64,000 nucleotides of DNA from assembly GCF_905220365.1 (NCBI RefSeq), contig NC_061132.1, forward strand, positions 4,030,001 to 4,094,000. The letters are read 5' to 3'. The DNA is from Vanessa cardui (taxonomy: Eukaryota; Arthropoda; Insecta; Lepidoptera; Nymphalidae). This document shows positions 1 through 11,800 of this stretch, in pieces. How positions within the stretch are numbered: the stretch's first letter is position 1; every line of letters starts with the position of its first letter. The position numbers and the translations under genes are program-made. The notes beneath the pieces were generated by a model. It was not told the origin of the DNA. It worked only from the letters and a program-made list of their open reading frames with translations, and searched no databases.

Positions 1-620
1 TTTTTGGCAGATCGGAGCATCAAGGTCGTTGTCGACGGTGCATGCTCTGATTTAAAATTCGTCAATGTTGGTGTTCTACAAGGCTGTGCTCTATCACCTA
101 CTCTGTTTCTTCTGCATATCAATGAATTGTTGCAAATCAGTAACATTCACTGCTATGCAGACGACAGTACCGTAGACACCTCATACACCGGCCGGGCTAA
201 TATTTCTCGGAAAAATGTCGAAGAGAATCGCAACAAACTTGTGTCTGTTATCGAAACTACATTAAACAAAGTCTCGCAATTGGGCCGACTAAACCTAGTC
301 CACTTCAACCCCAATAAGACATAAGTTTGCGCGTTAACCGCTAAAAAATCACCATTTATCGTATCTCCTCTATTTGAGAATATTCTGATAGCCGCCATAG
401 CTAGTATCGCAATACTTGACGTCGATGTTTCGAACCTTGTTCATTGGAAGGCAAAGCCAAATTGGCATCAAAAAAGCTCGGTGTGCTCAGCAAGGCAAGA
501 CAGTATTTCACGTCAGCCCATCGCCTAAAACTATACAAGGCACAAATTCGGCCTCACATGGTGTACTGCTCTCACCTCTGGGCTTGACTTCTACTTATTC
601 TAAGGTACACGTTTTACAAG
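1..620 (+). mobile_element. Jockey-type LINE fragment (reverse transcriptase remnant)
   Basis: The window opens inside a reverse transcriptase. The frame from about base 4 has a VLQGCALSPTLFLLHINELL block and then a CYADDS active-site box, both typical of jockey-clade non-LTR elements. The frame stops near 324, but similar LINE text continues in shifted frames to about 600 (FENILIAAIAS, then DVDVSNLVHW). It is therefore a decayed 5'-truncated copy cut by the window edge, not a working gene. Clade assignment is from recognition of these motifs, not from a search. Confidence 0.8.
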
Positions 621-647
621 ATCCTGTATAATATATTATATTAGAGC

Positions 648-905
648 AAGTTTTTCACCTTCCGACGGGCCTAGCAGGTTCAGTTATAATTTATTTTAAA
701 GTAATAATAAACTGTGTAAAGTAATAAAAATCTGTGTTCACTAGGTTAGTTATTAGTTCGCATCGATTTGGAGCAGTCATATATTTACATAATTTACTTA
801 CTTTAGTTGTGTGATTTTTATGATAAAAAACGCAGTAGTAACATAATAATAGCTTTATGATAGACTTTTGAAAATAAAGTTACCTTCACGAATGTGGTGC
901 ACATA
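648..905. repeat. Dispersed AT-rich repeat, also found inverted at 17130-17545
   Basis: The segment from ttcaccttccgacgggccta to cacgaatgtggtgcacatat recurs in inverted orientation, in two partial pieces, at 17130-17545. Shared stretches include the gacgggcctagc block, tatatttacataattta and the ttaccttcacgaatg end. No coding potential. Identity of the family unknown. Confidence 0.55.
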
Positions 906-1450
906 TTAAAAATACATTATTTTTATTTTTTAATTTAATTTTGTTCATTTGGTTAAGATATCTTTTTAGAATCAAATTGCATTTATAGCTACAGCACACC
1001 ATTCACAATAACAACCGGATATATTAAGGACTTATAAATTGCTAAGTTCAGCAAGATTTTATGAATATATTCGACTGCTTAAAAGTCGATTTACAATTAA
1101 ATATCATCAGCATAGTAACAAAAAACAATACTAGAATACGGAATACTAAGTCTTAAATTTGCATTATGTATATGCGCGACAAATAGATGAATTACTTAAA
1201 ATTGGGCCAACCGATTTTGATGATTCTTTTTTTATTATGAAGGATATATTTCAAGGGTAGTTTGGTGAAAGTTTGGTAAGGTTCTGAGCATAGAATCCTT
1301 GAAAAAGTATCGGAAAGGAACAATTCTGAGAAACATGCTAGCGTTTCTCGCCCTAATTTTTTATTTTTTATATGTTAGTTGGATGTTTGAATCACCTTCC
1401 GTAACGTGGTAATGTTCATGTAATTGTCATGGGCGAATATTATAATCAAC
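906..1450. other. Non-coding AT-rich spacer
   Basis: No open frame of note, no GR-like exon and no repeat I could match elsewhere in the window. Confidence 0.5.
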
Positions 1451-1699
1451 TAGTGACCCGCCCCGGCTTCGCACGGGTGCAATACTGCTACTAAATATAC
1501 TACAGACTTTGTTTATTTACGACATCATATTGCAAACTTCTAAAATTATCAGTGTTTCTTTATTATGGTGTTCATGTATTATATACATAAACATTCCCCT
1601 CGAATCACACTATCTTTAAAAAAAATGTATCAACATTCGTTGCGTAGTTTTAAAGATATAGGGACAGAGAAAGCGATTTTGTTTTATACTATGTAGTGA
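1451..1699 (-). mobile_element. Short non-autonomous Helitron
   Basis: Read on the minus strand the element starts TCACTACATAGTATAAAAC and ends with a GC-rich hairpin (cccgtgcgaagccggg) followed by gggtcactag. A 5' TC, a 3' CTAG preceded by a hairpin, and insertion between A and T (both flanking bases fit) are the standard Helitron marks. It is about 249 bp with no coding capacity. The same hairpin text occurs without its CTAG near 35590-35630. Confidence 0.7.
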
Positions 1700-2042
1700 T
1701 GGAACTCCTAAACAGCTTACAGTTAGGGTGCGATTAGGGGCAGAATTTCTTACTGTCTTTAATCAAATTTTGTGTATATAATGTAATGCCATATGATGTG
1801 CGACATGACAGATATTAGCTCTTTTGCAAAGTTTTTTTTACTGAGGTCGATTACAGCTCCTTCGAGGGTGGTACCTTGTAGTTTATGCCGCATAACGTAT
1901 TAGAGCCACATTTTCGAAGGTCTGTTTTTGATTTATTCGAAAGTTTCTTTTGAAATTGTCCCCGAAGTAGTTTTGTGATTCATATAAACGGCACGCTTTA
2001 TCTATCTATATTAAGAAAAAATAGTTAGTCTACATCAGCTTC

Positions 2043-2275
2043 ACTTAAAATCAAAAATAAATTGGACACCGGCTCAAAATATAACAATAACTATAAATAC
2101 GTTATATAATCGGAAATCGGCCTTTCATTACCTAGGAGGACTCTAAAAAATATCTTGAATACGCAATTATTTTTATTACTTTTTAATGCATTTTTATTTA
2201 TTTTAAAATACTGTTTTGTTTGAAGTCGGTTTTTTTTTTGTTAAAATTTTTATTTATATATGACAAAGATATAAG
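2043..2275. repeat. Dispersed repeat family 'B' (gaagtcggtt type)
   Basis: Begins near gacaccggctc and ends gaagtcggttttttttttgt then aaaatttttatttatata. Close copies lie at 9745-9981, 22443-22680 and 29960-30140. All are AT-rich and non-coding with a T-rich right end. Probably a non-autonomous transposon; class not determined. Confidence 0.6.
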
Positions 2276-2609
2276 TAATGTTGTATTTCTTTCGGATGGT
2301 ATTCAATTATTTTTTAAAGTTGGCACAAAGTAAAATAATTATAACAATATGTGATGTAGCTGCTATCGGCAACAACTCTGTGATTATTTATTATTATTCG
2401 TAAAACAACCTCTCTTCAATAAACTACATATCTCTAAATAGACATATAATACTTATTATCTACAAATATGAGTGTGATTAGTACAACAAATATATTAGTT
2501 TGAAATTCAAATTTAAATTTTAAATCTAAATTTTTAGATTTTACTATTCCTAACTTTGACTGCAAAATTTTAATTTCGAGCATTAAGCAGTAATTATTTT
2601 GATATTACT

Positions 2610-2760
2610 GATATAACAGGATTTTTAAGAACCACAGTTGATTCGAAACTTCAGTGGAATCATCATTTATCGCCCTTAGCCATAACCTCGGCGCTATACG
2701 CATTTAGAATAATATAAAACTAACTGATATTGATACTGCTGCTTATTTTTAGCGAATATT
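2610..2760 (+). mobile_element. LINE remnant (weak)
   Basis: A broken frame reads FLRTTVDSKLQWNHHLSPLA with later TDIDTA-like text, resembling the post-RT region of jockey-type LINEs. A second copy of the same region is at 16085-16290. Short and degenerate. Confidence 0.45.
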
Positions 2761-3582
2761 CGAAATGACATTATGAAAGAATCATTGTTAATCTAATCCG
2801 AAATCGATAATCCGATCCCGATATTTCGTTTTGGGCAAGCTTCTATTCTGAATTGAGCGTATTATTGGTGTCGTAAATGTGGCAGATTCTTTTAAAAATC
2901 TGTTTAATCTTCAAGTACTACTTGTAATCGTTTCCTTTTTTGATCTAGCTGAACAACCACTAAATGCGGCGATACTTTGTGGAACTTAAAGGCACCGACT
3001 GAGACAGAATACGCAATAAAAAACCAAATAGGAATTATATATAAGGAATATTATATATATAAGGAAAAATGATTGTACACAGATGATTGCAAATACAAAG
3101 CCCTTATGAGAAAATTATAAATGGCCGGCCACATAGACGTCAGAATGGATGGCTATTATAAAAATGATTTTTATTTTCATATACAGGAATCAATTATTTA
3201 AGACAAGGTACGAAATAGGTCCAAAATATTAGCAATTTTTAAAGCCCTGCCGCTTATACTGATGCACCCCCACATGTAAGTACTCCGAAAAACACTTGGT
3301 CCCGATTACATCAGCTAATAATATTTTGTAAAGCATTGGAAAGGCAATGCTGTCTATGATGCTTCAAAGATTGTAATTAATTTTGGCAAAGCAAGGCAAA
3401 CTAAGAAAGTGAAAGTGTACTTGACTGAAATTGTGTATAACATCCCACGTGTCAATTTTTTTTTAGTTGCAAGTAGAAAAAGTGTCTTATTTTATTTCAT
3501 AGACTTTTATTTATTTTGCAATTTATACATATGTCTGGCATTGCAGTGAGTTCAGTAACAGGTGCTCGCATTAGAAGTGCGT
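2761..3582. other. Non-coding spacer 3' of GR1
   Basis: AT-rich. I see no exon, RNA gene or recognisable transposon here. Confidence 0.5.
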
Positions 3583-5798
3583 TCAAGTTCTTAATTGATT
3601 GAATTGCAACAGCACGATCGTGTAAGTGGTGTAGACGCCGATGACGGACAGCAGGAGCGACAAGTTGACGGTGAAGACGCGCCAGACGGTGAACTTCATG
3701 GGACAGATTTCGAGGAATTTGATTCCGTCGGAAATCTTACTTCGCAACCTGTCATCTGAAATAGTAATCAAGTTAATGTTCTGTTGAATAGAGCCTGTGA
3801 CAGCACGAGTGTGTAAATAAAAGATTTATAATAAGGTTTATAAAATAATCTCATTATGACAAGTAACAGATTAGAATAATAACCCATACAATAAATATGG
3901 TACTTTTAAAAACCTTTCATATACATATTGACTAGCACTTGACCGCGGTTTCGCTCGCGTTTTAGGGTGTTGGTTGTCGTGTGTCAGGCAAAAAAGTAGC
4001 CCATGTCCTTTCTTGGAGTTCAAGTCTGCTTCATACCAATTTTCATCAAATTCGTTTCAGCGGTTTGTTCGTGAAAGAGCGAAAGACAGATAGACAGAGA
4101 GACAGAGTTACTTTAACATTTATAATATTAGTATAGATATTGTGGGAATGTTACGCACAAGATCTGCGCAGCGTGTAGTCAGGGCGTGGCCTTAGATATA
4201 TTTGATTGATTAGTATATATTACTATATATTTGATAGATTAGTATTAATCTTACTTTCACAAATTCGGTATATTCTGATCAAATTCGATTTCATCTCATC
4301 CACTTCGGCGCCACATAACTCTCCAAAGACAGCCGGCAGATATGGCGGAACAATATTGAGTATTATTTCAATAGCAAAAATGTAATTGTTCTGTAAAGTA
4401 AAATAAATATTCTACATAAATTTGTTAATTAAAAAAAATTGTATTAGTTCACACAACTTCTTCCCTTAGACATGAAGAATAAATCCCATCAAAAACATAA
4501 ATGTAAAATGAGAGCCAAATTCAATATTATGATATAGGCCTTGGTTGTTGAATATATTCTCCTAAGTTATAAGAAGAAATAATATTTTATGTACTTATAA
4601 ATCAATATCAGGACTGACCATTGAACTTGGCACTCATTTAGATTTCACTTCTTTTGTCGTTGAAGTTAATAACGAAATTGAAATCTAGTCATGAAATTTT
4701 AAGCGCATATGTATCCCGCAAGTCTTAATATATAAGCCCAGTTTTACACTTGTACGTGAAATAGTTTTTGAGTTATGAGGGGGTCAAAAGTGGCTCAAAG
4801 GGGTTCGTGTAATAGGTGTGTCGCTCGCTAGGTCTATTATCTGAACTTGGATTGACACGCTACCGTTTGTCTGGATCTTAATTACTTACTTGAGATGGTT
4901 TATTCCCGCTTACAGCGTCGGCAGTACCAAGTAAGGTAAAGCCATCAGCATCTAAAGAGGAGGTAAACTACTATAAACATCAAAAACACAAGAATTAAAA
5001 TAAATAAAAGACATTCAGTAAAAACTCTTTCCAACTACTGTACGGTACTAAAAGACACAGACTCGGTACATTATATAATTTACCGAACATTATATAATGT
5101 ACAAAAACATGATCTCGTCAAATATATTTTATTTAAACCAGTTTTAATGTACATGCCAATAACTTCGGTCCGTTGCCAATGTTCTTGATGCTTTGTAATA
5201 ATCGTCTATAAATCAGCAAATATTCAGCCAACTTCATGCTCAACAGCTTCGCTCGTTTTTCTTCGTCACGGTCTGAAGTGCTTGCGAAGTTACTCATTGC
5301 TTTTCTAAGAGATTTCAAACGAACCCACAATATTTCGAACATCAACATTCTGGTCATGTGACTTAAATGTATTGTAAATAGCATCAACGTGTCTGTTACA
5401 AGTATTTTTATTTCATTCAAGTCTGTCCCCGTTCCCAAAGCGATCACATACCGGTACAAACTCAACGAAACAATACCGACGAATATAGGAAAACACAATA
5501 GTACTCTGGACTTATCTATTTTAACGAGTCCCAAGGGATCGATCTTGTCCAAATCTTCCAAGTAATTGAAGATGTGTTCTCCGTCGCTCAGAAGAGAAAC
5601 TACTTGCACAATGTAAAAGCCAACCAGTTTTATGATAAATAGACTGAACGTTCCATATTGGTCCCCGAGTATCCATTCATACTTACTGAAGTTTGTCAAA
5701 GCTATAACAAATGTTATGCAATAAATCTTAGCAATAAACGCGAAAGCAAAACTGTTGTGAAGTCTTGAGTAACATCCTAGGAATAGACGAGCCGTCAT
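3583..5798 (-). pseudogene. GR1: class A gustatory receptor, probably a pseudogene
   Basis: Four exons on the minus strand: 5798-5157, 4951-4890, 4390-4255 and 3755-3583. Exon 1 encodes 214 residues of a multi-pass membrane protein with the LSHMTRMLMFEILWVRLKSL loop shared with GR4 and GR9. Exon 3 has AVFGELCGAE and exon 4 ends TYTIVLLQFNQLRT, the TYxxxxxQF insect GR signature. Exons 3 and 4 have exactly the lengths of GR9 (136 and 173 nt) and intact splice sites. Exon 2 is 62 nt against 78 nt in GR9; the 16-nt loss shifts the frame and gives a TAA. The exon 1 donor is GCATGT rather than the GTAAGT of its relatives. The N-terminal 20 residues present in GR4 and GR9 are also missing, with an in-frame TGA just upstream. 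Skipping exon 2 would keep frame, so a shortened product is possible but would lack a membrane segment. Confidence 0.85.
3943..4140. repeat. Dispersed repeat family 'R' in GR1 intron 3
   Basis: Starts near tagcacttgaccgcggtttc and ends in a gacagacagagagacag stretch followed by ttataatattagtatagat. This is a common lepidopteran repeat end. Related copies are at 13965-14155 and 23093-23375. Non-coding. Confidence 0.5.
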
Positions 5799-6177
5799 AA
5801 TAAAGTCAAAGTCAAAAAATAATCATGGTAGTACTTAAAAAAACGTCGTTCGATCACATATATAACAGTCGCTGTTAATCACTTATCTGTAGAAGATATT
5901 TCAATCGACGTAAGTGTATTTTTGTTGACAGTTCGAAATATGAATATTTCATTGCGATATTATCGAAGGAATTCATATAAATTATCTATATAAATTAAAA
6001 TAAATGTTGCTAAGCGCAAAACTTTAGAGAAAAATCATAAAAATTGAGCGGAAAATTAAAAAAAAAAAACATTTTAAAATCATCATCAATCCAAGCAAAT
6101 TATCGAAGTAAACGGACTGAACAACGTGAAAATTGAAATGAAATTGAAATTTCGAAACAGTTAACAGTAAAAATTAC
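5799..6177. other. 5' flank of GR1
   Basis: Contains the presumed promoter of GR1. No core element can be named. An A9-10 run lies near 6060. Confidence 0.4.
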
Positions 6178-6426
6178 AGCAACAACAGCTTGTAATTTTC
6201 CCACTGCTGAGCTAAGACCTGCCCCCCCTTTGAGGAGAAGGATTGGAACATATTCCACCACGCTGTTCCAATGCGTGTTGGTGGAACACACATGTGATAG
6301 AATTTCTATGAAATTAGACACAGGTTTCCTCACGATGTTTTCCTTCACCGCCGAGCACGAGATGAATTATAAACACATATGGTATATATATAGTGCTGCT
6401 TGCCTGGCTTTGAACTCGCAATCAAA
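6178..6426 (-). mobile_element. tRNA-headed SINE, minus orientation
   Basis: Runs from caacaacagcttgtaatttt through ttctatgaaattagacacag to a decayed tRNA-like head with tttgaactcgcaatc. Same family as the plus copy at 7465-7765, which shows the promoter boxes. About 250 bp. Confidence 0.75.
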
Positions 6427-7464
6427 TAAATGAAACAAACTTTTTTTGAATGTAATTACAATACAATTATATTGATATACAATGTCCTTTATATAAATGT
6501 AAATAAATAATAATTATATTTTGTATATTGACTAAAATATTTGAAATTGCAGCGTATGATAAAACATAAGTACAGTTCAATTACATTATAATCCAAACAT
6601 CGTATGTGACAGATACAAAGTGATAAATTGTTGTTCACGCGCTGAGGGTTTCGTATGGTTGCAAAATATATTTGATTTTATTATATAATATTTTGATTAG
6701 TGGGGTGGTACTTAAACTATAAGCAATAACTCAATAGAGTCACGAGCCTGAGATGAAAACAAAATCTACACGATTGCCTTTTTTTTTTAAATCGATGTTT
6801 TGAGCCTAAAAGGAAACCCATTGACATTAATATTTTAATATCCATGGGTCTGCTGTCAAACTTGCTGTATTACACCATTCGATATTATCGCAGATAACAC
6901 TTTTATACGAATTGAGGTAATAGGCTAATTCAAGATTCATGGTATTTTTTAAATTTATTAAATATGTCTGGGTGTAGTTACTTATTATAACTACTGGACA
7001 TTAAGTCTGACATCACGAGGAATACTAAATGCATTATAAATCTACCACATTATTTCCCAAAACCGAATGATTACTTTCCAGCAGGACATTAACATTTTAG
7101 TTATAATAAAATATTTTTAATCGTATTCGTCTGAGTTGGAGTGGGTGAAAGCATCGCGGTACCCTAACAATGATGTGTACTCATCCGGTTGTATATAATT
7201 TCGGGTCACAAACGTAGTTAATATCAAAGTACAGTTTAATTCTAATCCGATGATTGAAATTATTATTTATCATTTAGAAATTTCATATAAAACTACAGCA
7301 ATATATATCGATACTAATTTTATTACGGTAAGTATTCTTATACCAATTATTCTAAGCTGCATTAGACACTTGGTGCTAAGGCTTTGTGCAAGTCTGTCGT
7401 ACCATTGCGTAAGTATCGTACCACTTTCTTCTGCCAAATAGCAATACCTCTTGTATTGCTATTT
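6427..7464. other. Non-coding spacer
   Basis: AT-rich with no supported gene. Short open frames here have no recognisable content. Confidence 0.45.
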
Positions 7465-7765
7465 GGCTGAGATGGCCCAGTGTTTAGAACGCGTGCATCT
7501 TAACCGATGATTGCGGATTCAAACCCAGGCAAGCACCACTATACGAGTATATATGTGCTTAATTTATTTTTATAATTCAACTCATGCTCGGCGATGAAGG
7601 AAAACATCGTGAGGAAACCTGCATCTGTCTAATTTCATAGAAATTCTTCCACATGTGTATTCCACCAACCCGCATTGGAACAGCTCGGTGGAATATGTTC
7701 CAAATCCTCTCCTTAATGGAAGAGGAGGTCTTATTTCCAGCAGTGAGAAATTTACAGGCATACTT
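7465..7765 (+). mobile_element. tRNA-headed SINE, plus orientation
   Basis: The head has an A-box-like tggcccagtgtttagaa and a B-box-like gcggattcaaacccagg, the internal RNA polymerase III promoter of a tRNA-derived SINE. The body then runs through aggaaaacatcgtgaggaaa and caacccgcattggaacagc to aaatttacaggc. Other copies: 6178-6426, 11996-12285, 13397-13625, 15836-16080, 18510-18562, 18976-19141 and 49404-49655. Confidence 0.8.
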
Positions 7766-8184
7766 GTCTTCCGTTTTATAGGGTCAATGAGCCAGCTCTA
7801 CATGCCAATGTATCGAAGAACGGTATAGACTGGTGGCAATGAAAACGGGGAAAGAAATCTTTTTTAGCTACTTCTATTGTATGCTTCACATAGTCGATGA
7901 TGAGTTTTGATATCATTCATTGATTAGTATTACTAGTATTTCATATTTTAAGTACTCAATTAATGTTACTACATAATAAGTCTATGGGAACCAGTACTTA
8001 CTGAAATTGCGCTCTTACTAAAGGGGCTTCTTGATGAACTTAAGCTTTACAAACATTTTCAACTTTTAGCGAAGCAAATTGTGTACAAAAGCTAGTAATT
8101 AGTACATTCCTTAGGTAACAAACTACTATAGCTGTACCTATGTATGTGTTATTGCTAGAGGTCTGTACAAATGATAGATCAAAA

Positions 8185-8295
8185 TGTCAAAAGCCAAGTT
8201 TTGTCCTCATCCTTCTGCCCTCCTGCCAATTTTATTTGGGGTCGGCGCAGCATGTCTTCTCTTTCCATATTTCGCTGTCGGAGAAGCCAAGATTT
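8185..8295 (-). mobile_element. Short LINE 3' fragment
   Basis: The stretch around ttttatttggggtcggcgca matches the larger copy at 19820-20170, which encodes LINE protein text on the minus strand. Confidence 0.5.
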
Positions 8296-8334
8296 CTACC
8301 TGTTATAAATAACAAACTATACATAAACGACTTG

Positions 8335-8560
8335 GTGGCAGGGCTTTGTGCGATCCTGTCTGGGTAGGTACCACCCACTCATCAGATAATCGACCACCAA
8401 ACAACAGTACTTAGTATTATTTAAAGGGTGAGTGAGCCAATATAACTACAGGCACAAGAAACATAACATCTTAGTTCCTAAGGTTGGCAGCGCATTGGCG
8501 ATGTAAGGAATGGTTAATTTTCTTACAGTGTCATTGTCTATGTATCCACTTCCCATTCTC
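8335..8560 (+). repeat. Dispersed repeat family 'C'
   Basis: Starts gtggcagggctttgtgc, passes through gggtaggtaccacccactca and ends in ggcgatgtaaggaatggtta text. Copies occur at 10868-11160 (inverted), 38110-38405, 45165-45370, 55010-55140 (partial), 60310-60610 and 62585-62765 (inverted). Non-coding, probably a non-autonomous transposon. Confidence 0.65.
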
Positions 8561-8866
8561 GTCCGCGAAACTATGCCATAAAGAAATAAGGTAAAATATT
8601 TCGGCGAGATACCACTTTTTTTGCTTGCCGTTTTTTTTTATGAATAAATTATATTATAGTAACATCAAATTTCCATAAATTTTGTTCAGTACCTTGGCTG
8701 TGTTACTTATCGTCACATTTAAAATGTTAGTATTGATTATGAGCGCGAACCCTATTGACTCGCTTCAATTATCAAACAATTAATTAATACAAGGATTAAG
8801 CTAAACCTGCGTGTAAGTGTATTATTTTAAACGTACTCTTTTGTTTTTAGATATAGATATATGTAA

Positions 8867-11800
8867 ATGGAGTCAGAAACGTGTGTAGTCAATAGTCAGA
8901 TGGCGTTAATGCTTCGACTCTCGAGGGCGATAGGGCTCGCTCCCGTGCGCCTCTCGCGGGCTCCTCGAGGCTACCGAGTGTATATATCACGTTGCTACGA
9001 AATCTACAGCTATGTTTTCTATGGCATTATTTGTGAGTACAGCTCTTCCGATTGCATACAGGCAAATAAATAATACTAATTAATAAAGACTAATTTGATT
9101 ATTAGTCCGGAATTGAATACAACGCCACCCAAGAATTTTAACATGATTTAGTAAAACATAGTAGTTAAATTTTACGGTAAAGCTATTGCATAGCATTTTA
9201 TATCAACTTATGCAATTATAATTAATTATTTATTTTAAATAAAATAATAAATATGCAGTATTTCTTTTTCTTTGATATTAATTCAAGTTACACTTTTTGA
9301 GCGTGGTGACCGATAAGGAAACATTTTTTTCTTTTATTAAATAAATAAAAAGTTAATATTGTTTAAAATATTTTTATTATCTTACAGTAGCTGTTGGTTA
9401 TTCAGGAATATTTATCATTGAAACAATGGGTTTATGATAACTGAAATAAGAAACATAAGTTTGCGACTTAACTCGTCTCGATTCGTGCTAGTTTCGTACA
9501 ATACGTCTAATCGCACGCACACAACGCCGTGTCGTAGACTGCCGAACTGAAACGACGTTAGACGATGCACGGCCTTCAAGCCACACCTCCGTGCCCGTCG
9601 GAGTGGGGAGCGTGAGGTTTTTTCGTTACGGAATTTCTGGATTCTTTCCCCGCGCTCAAGACCCGCGATAGAAGCTATGCAATAGCTTAAAAACATATTT
9701 CTTAAAGTATTCTCGTATCGTTTTTTGATAGATATACTGTAGTGTTTTCTTGGCTGACACCGACTCCAAATATAGCAATAATTATAACTACATTATGTAG
9801 TCGTAAATCGACTTTTAAGTAGTCTAATATTTTTCATTTCATTTTTTTAGGAGGACTCTAAGAAATATGTTGAATACGCAATTATTACTTTTTTATGCAT
9901 ATTTATTTATTTTCAAATAGAATTTTGTTTGAAGTCGGTTTTCCTTTTTGTTAAAATTTTTATTTATATACTACGTAGTGATGGAACTGTATAAAGTTAT
10001 CTCAGATTATATTTTAATATTTTTAGTACTTCTTTCGATTTTTGGATTTGTATACGATACTTTCGTATTGGATGTAACGGTGGAACCAAGGTTACGTGCT
10101 ATCGTACCACAGATAGTGTCAGTATTGGAAAAATGTTTCTCCCTCTCCTTGTTGGTGCTGGCGTCTTATGAAGGTGTGGAGAGAATGCGACGATTTATAT
10201 TATATATGAATGAAATAAGAAGAGTGAGTATCTGATTTTTCATAATACTACTAGACGACATATTTCATCTTGATGTCTAAGAGTTCTAAGACATTTTCTG
10301 CCTCGCACAATCCGTGACACCAGCTTTCGCCGGCGGTTCTTCTAAACCGATACGACTTGGAACCTTAAAAAAAGTGCATACTTCCTCCTTAACTGCAACG
10401 CACCTGCAGTGTTGCAGATGTCCATGGGCGGTGGTAATCACTTTCCATCAGTTGAGCCTCTTGCTTGTACCGTATAACATAAAAAAGCATAACTCACTTT
10501 ATTACTACTAGATGACGTAATTGCACAGAGTCATGACTGTGGGTGAAGCTAATGTTTCCGAGTCGATCCTCATCTACTCGATGTGGGCAGAACTAAGCAG
10601 GTCTGAAAAGGCCGTGACCAACTGCAGGAGTCATGACTTTCATTTGTTTGTTTACTTGTTTAGAATCGATCAGTGTGAAGCACCATCGCCCAAAAATATT
10701 CGCACGGTAATAAATATATCGGCTATTACATGTTTTAAGTTATCCTGTTTATCACCAGAGAGTGGAGTGGGTGGTACTTGAATAGAAGAGCAAAAATATA
10801 GCCCTGCGGCTCTGCAACCTTGAGACCTTTAACAAATAAGCATTGTATTTTTTTTTTTTATGGTATAGGTTGGCGGACGAGCATATGGGCCACCTGATGG
10901 TAAGTGGTCACCATCGCCCATAGACATTAACGCTGTAAGAATTATTAACTATTCCTTACATCGTCAATGTGCCACCAACCTTGGGAACTAAGATGTTATG
11001 TCCCTTGTGCCTGTAGTTACACTGGCTCACTCACCCTTCAGACCGGAACACAACAATACTAAGTACTGTTGTTTGGCGGTAGAATAACTGATGAGTGGGT
11101 GGTACCTACCCAGACGGGCTTGCACAAAGCCCTACCACCAAGTAAATGTATATTTACTTGGTGGTAGGGCTATAGGGCTATATTTGTATATTTTTGAACA
11201 ATAGATTTTATATAGTTATTCAAACGGCCATATGTTTTTGCAGATTAACTTGGAGATACAAAACAGTTATATCAGTATAAGACTAAAGAAGTCAGGAGTT
11301 GTTCTATGGAGTGTATATTTCTTTATGATTTTCGTGTTCGCTGAAAATACATTTTATAACTATTTAAAATACCTTCGCAAGCTGAATAAAGAAAGTAAGT
11401 TTTTCATGTTATGTTATTGTGATGATCGCCCATAAAAACACCACACACGACCATAGCTGTTATTTTCGAAGGACCAATTGTGTAGTTTTTTCAATGTGAA
11501 ATTTGATAGAGGTCGATTCGTTAGGCAAAAGGAAGAACAGTAATAAAATTAAAAGTGTTAAGAGTGTATTTGGATATATTTCGTTACTAAATATAAAATA
11601 AATATAACGTATACATAAAGATAGCTATATATTCTGACACCAAAGAAATGGAATTTACTCACTTCAATCAAATCGGGCTCATGTTGTAATATATATTTTT
11701 TTAATAAATTAATATATTTTTATTTAGTGTACACGGTGCCGCTGAGTGAACTTTATTATCTGATACTAAACTTCATTATGCTTCTACAAATGTATGAAAT

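Noticed and set aside
7465..7530. tRNA gene at the SINE head (also at 62785-62830).
   Set aside because: A- and B-box-like segments are present but no complete cloverleaf with acceptor stem; these are SINE promoters.
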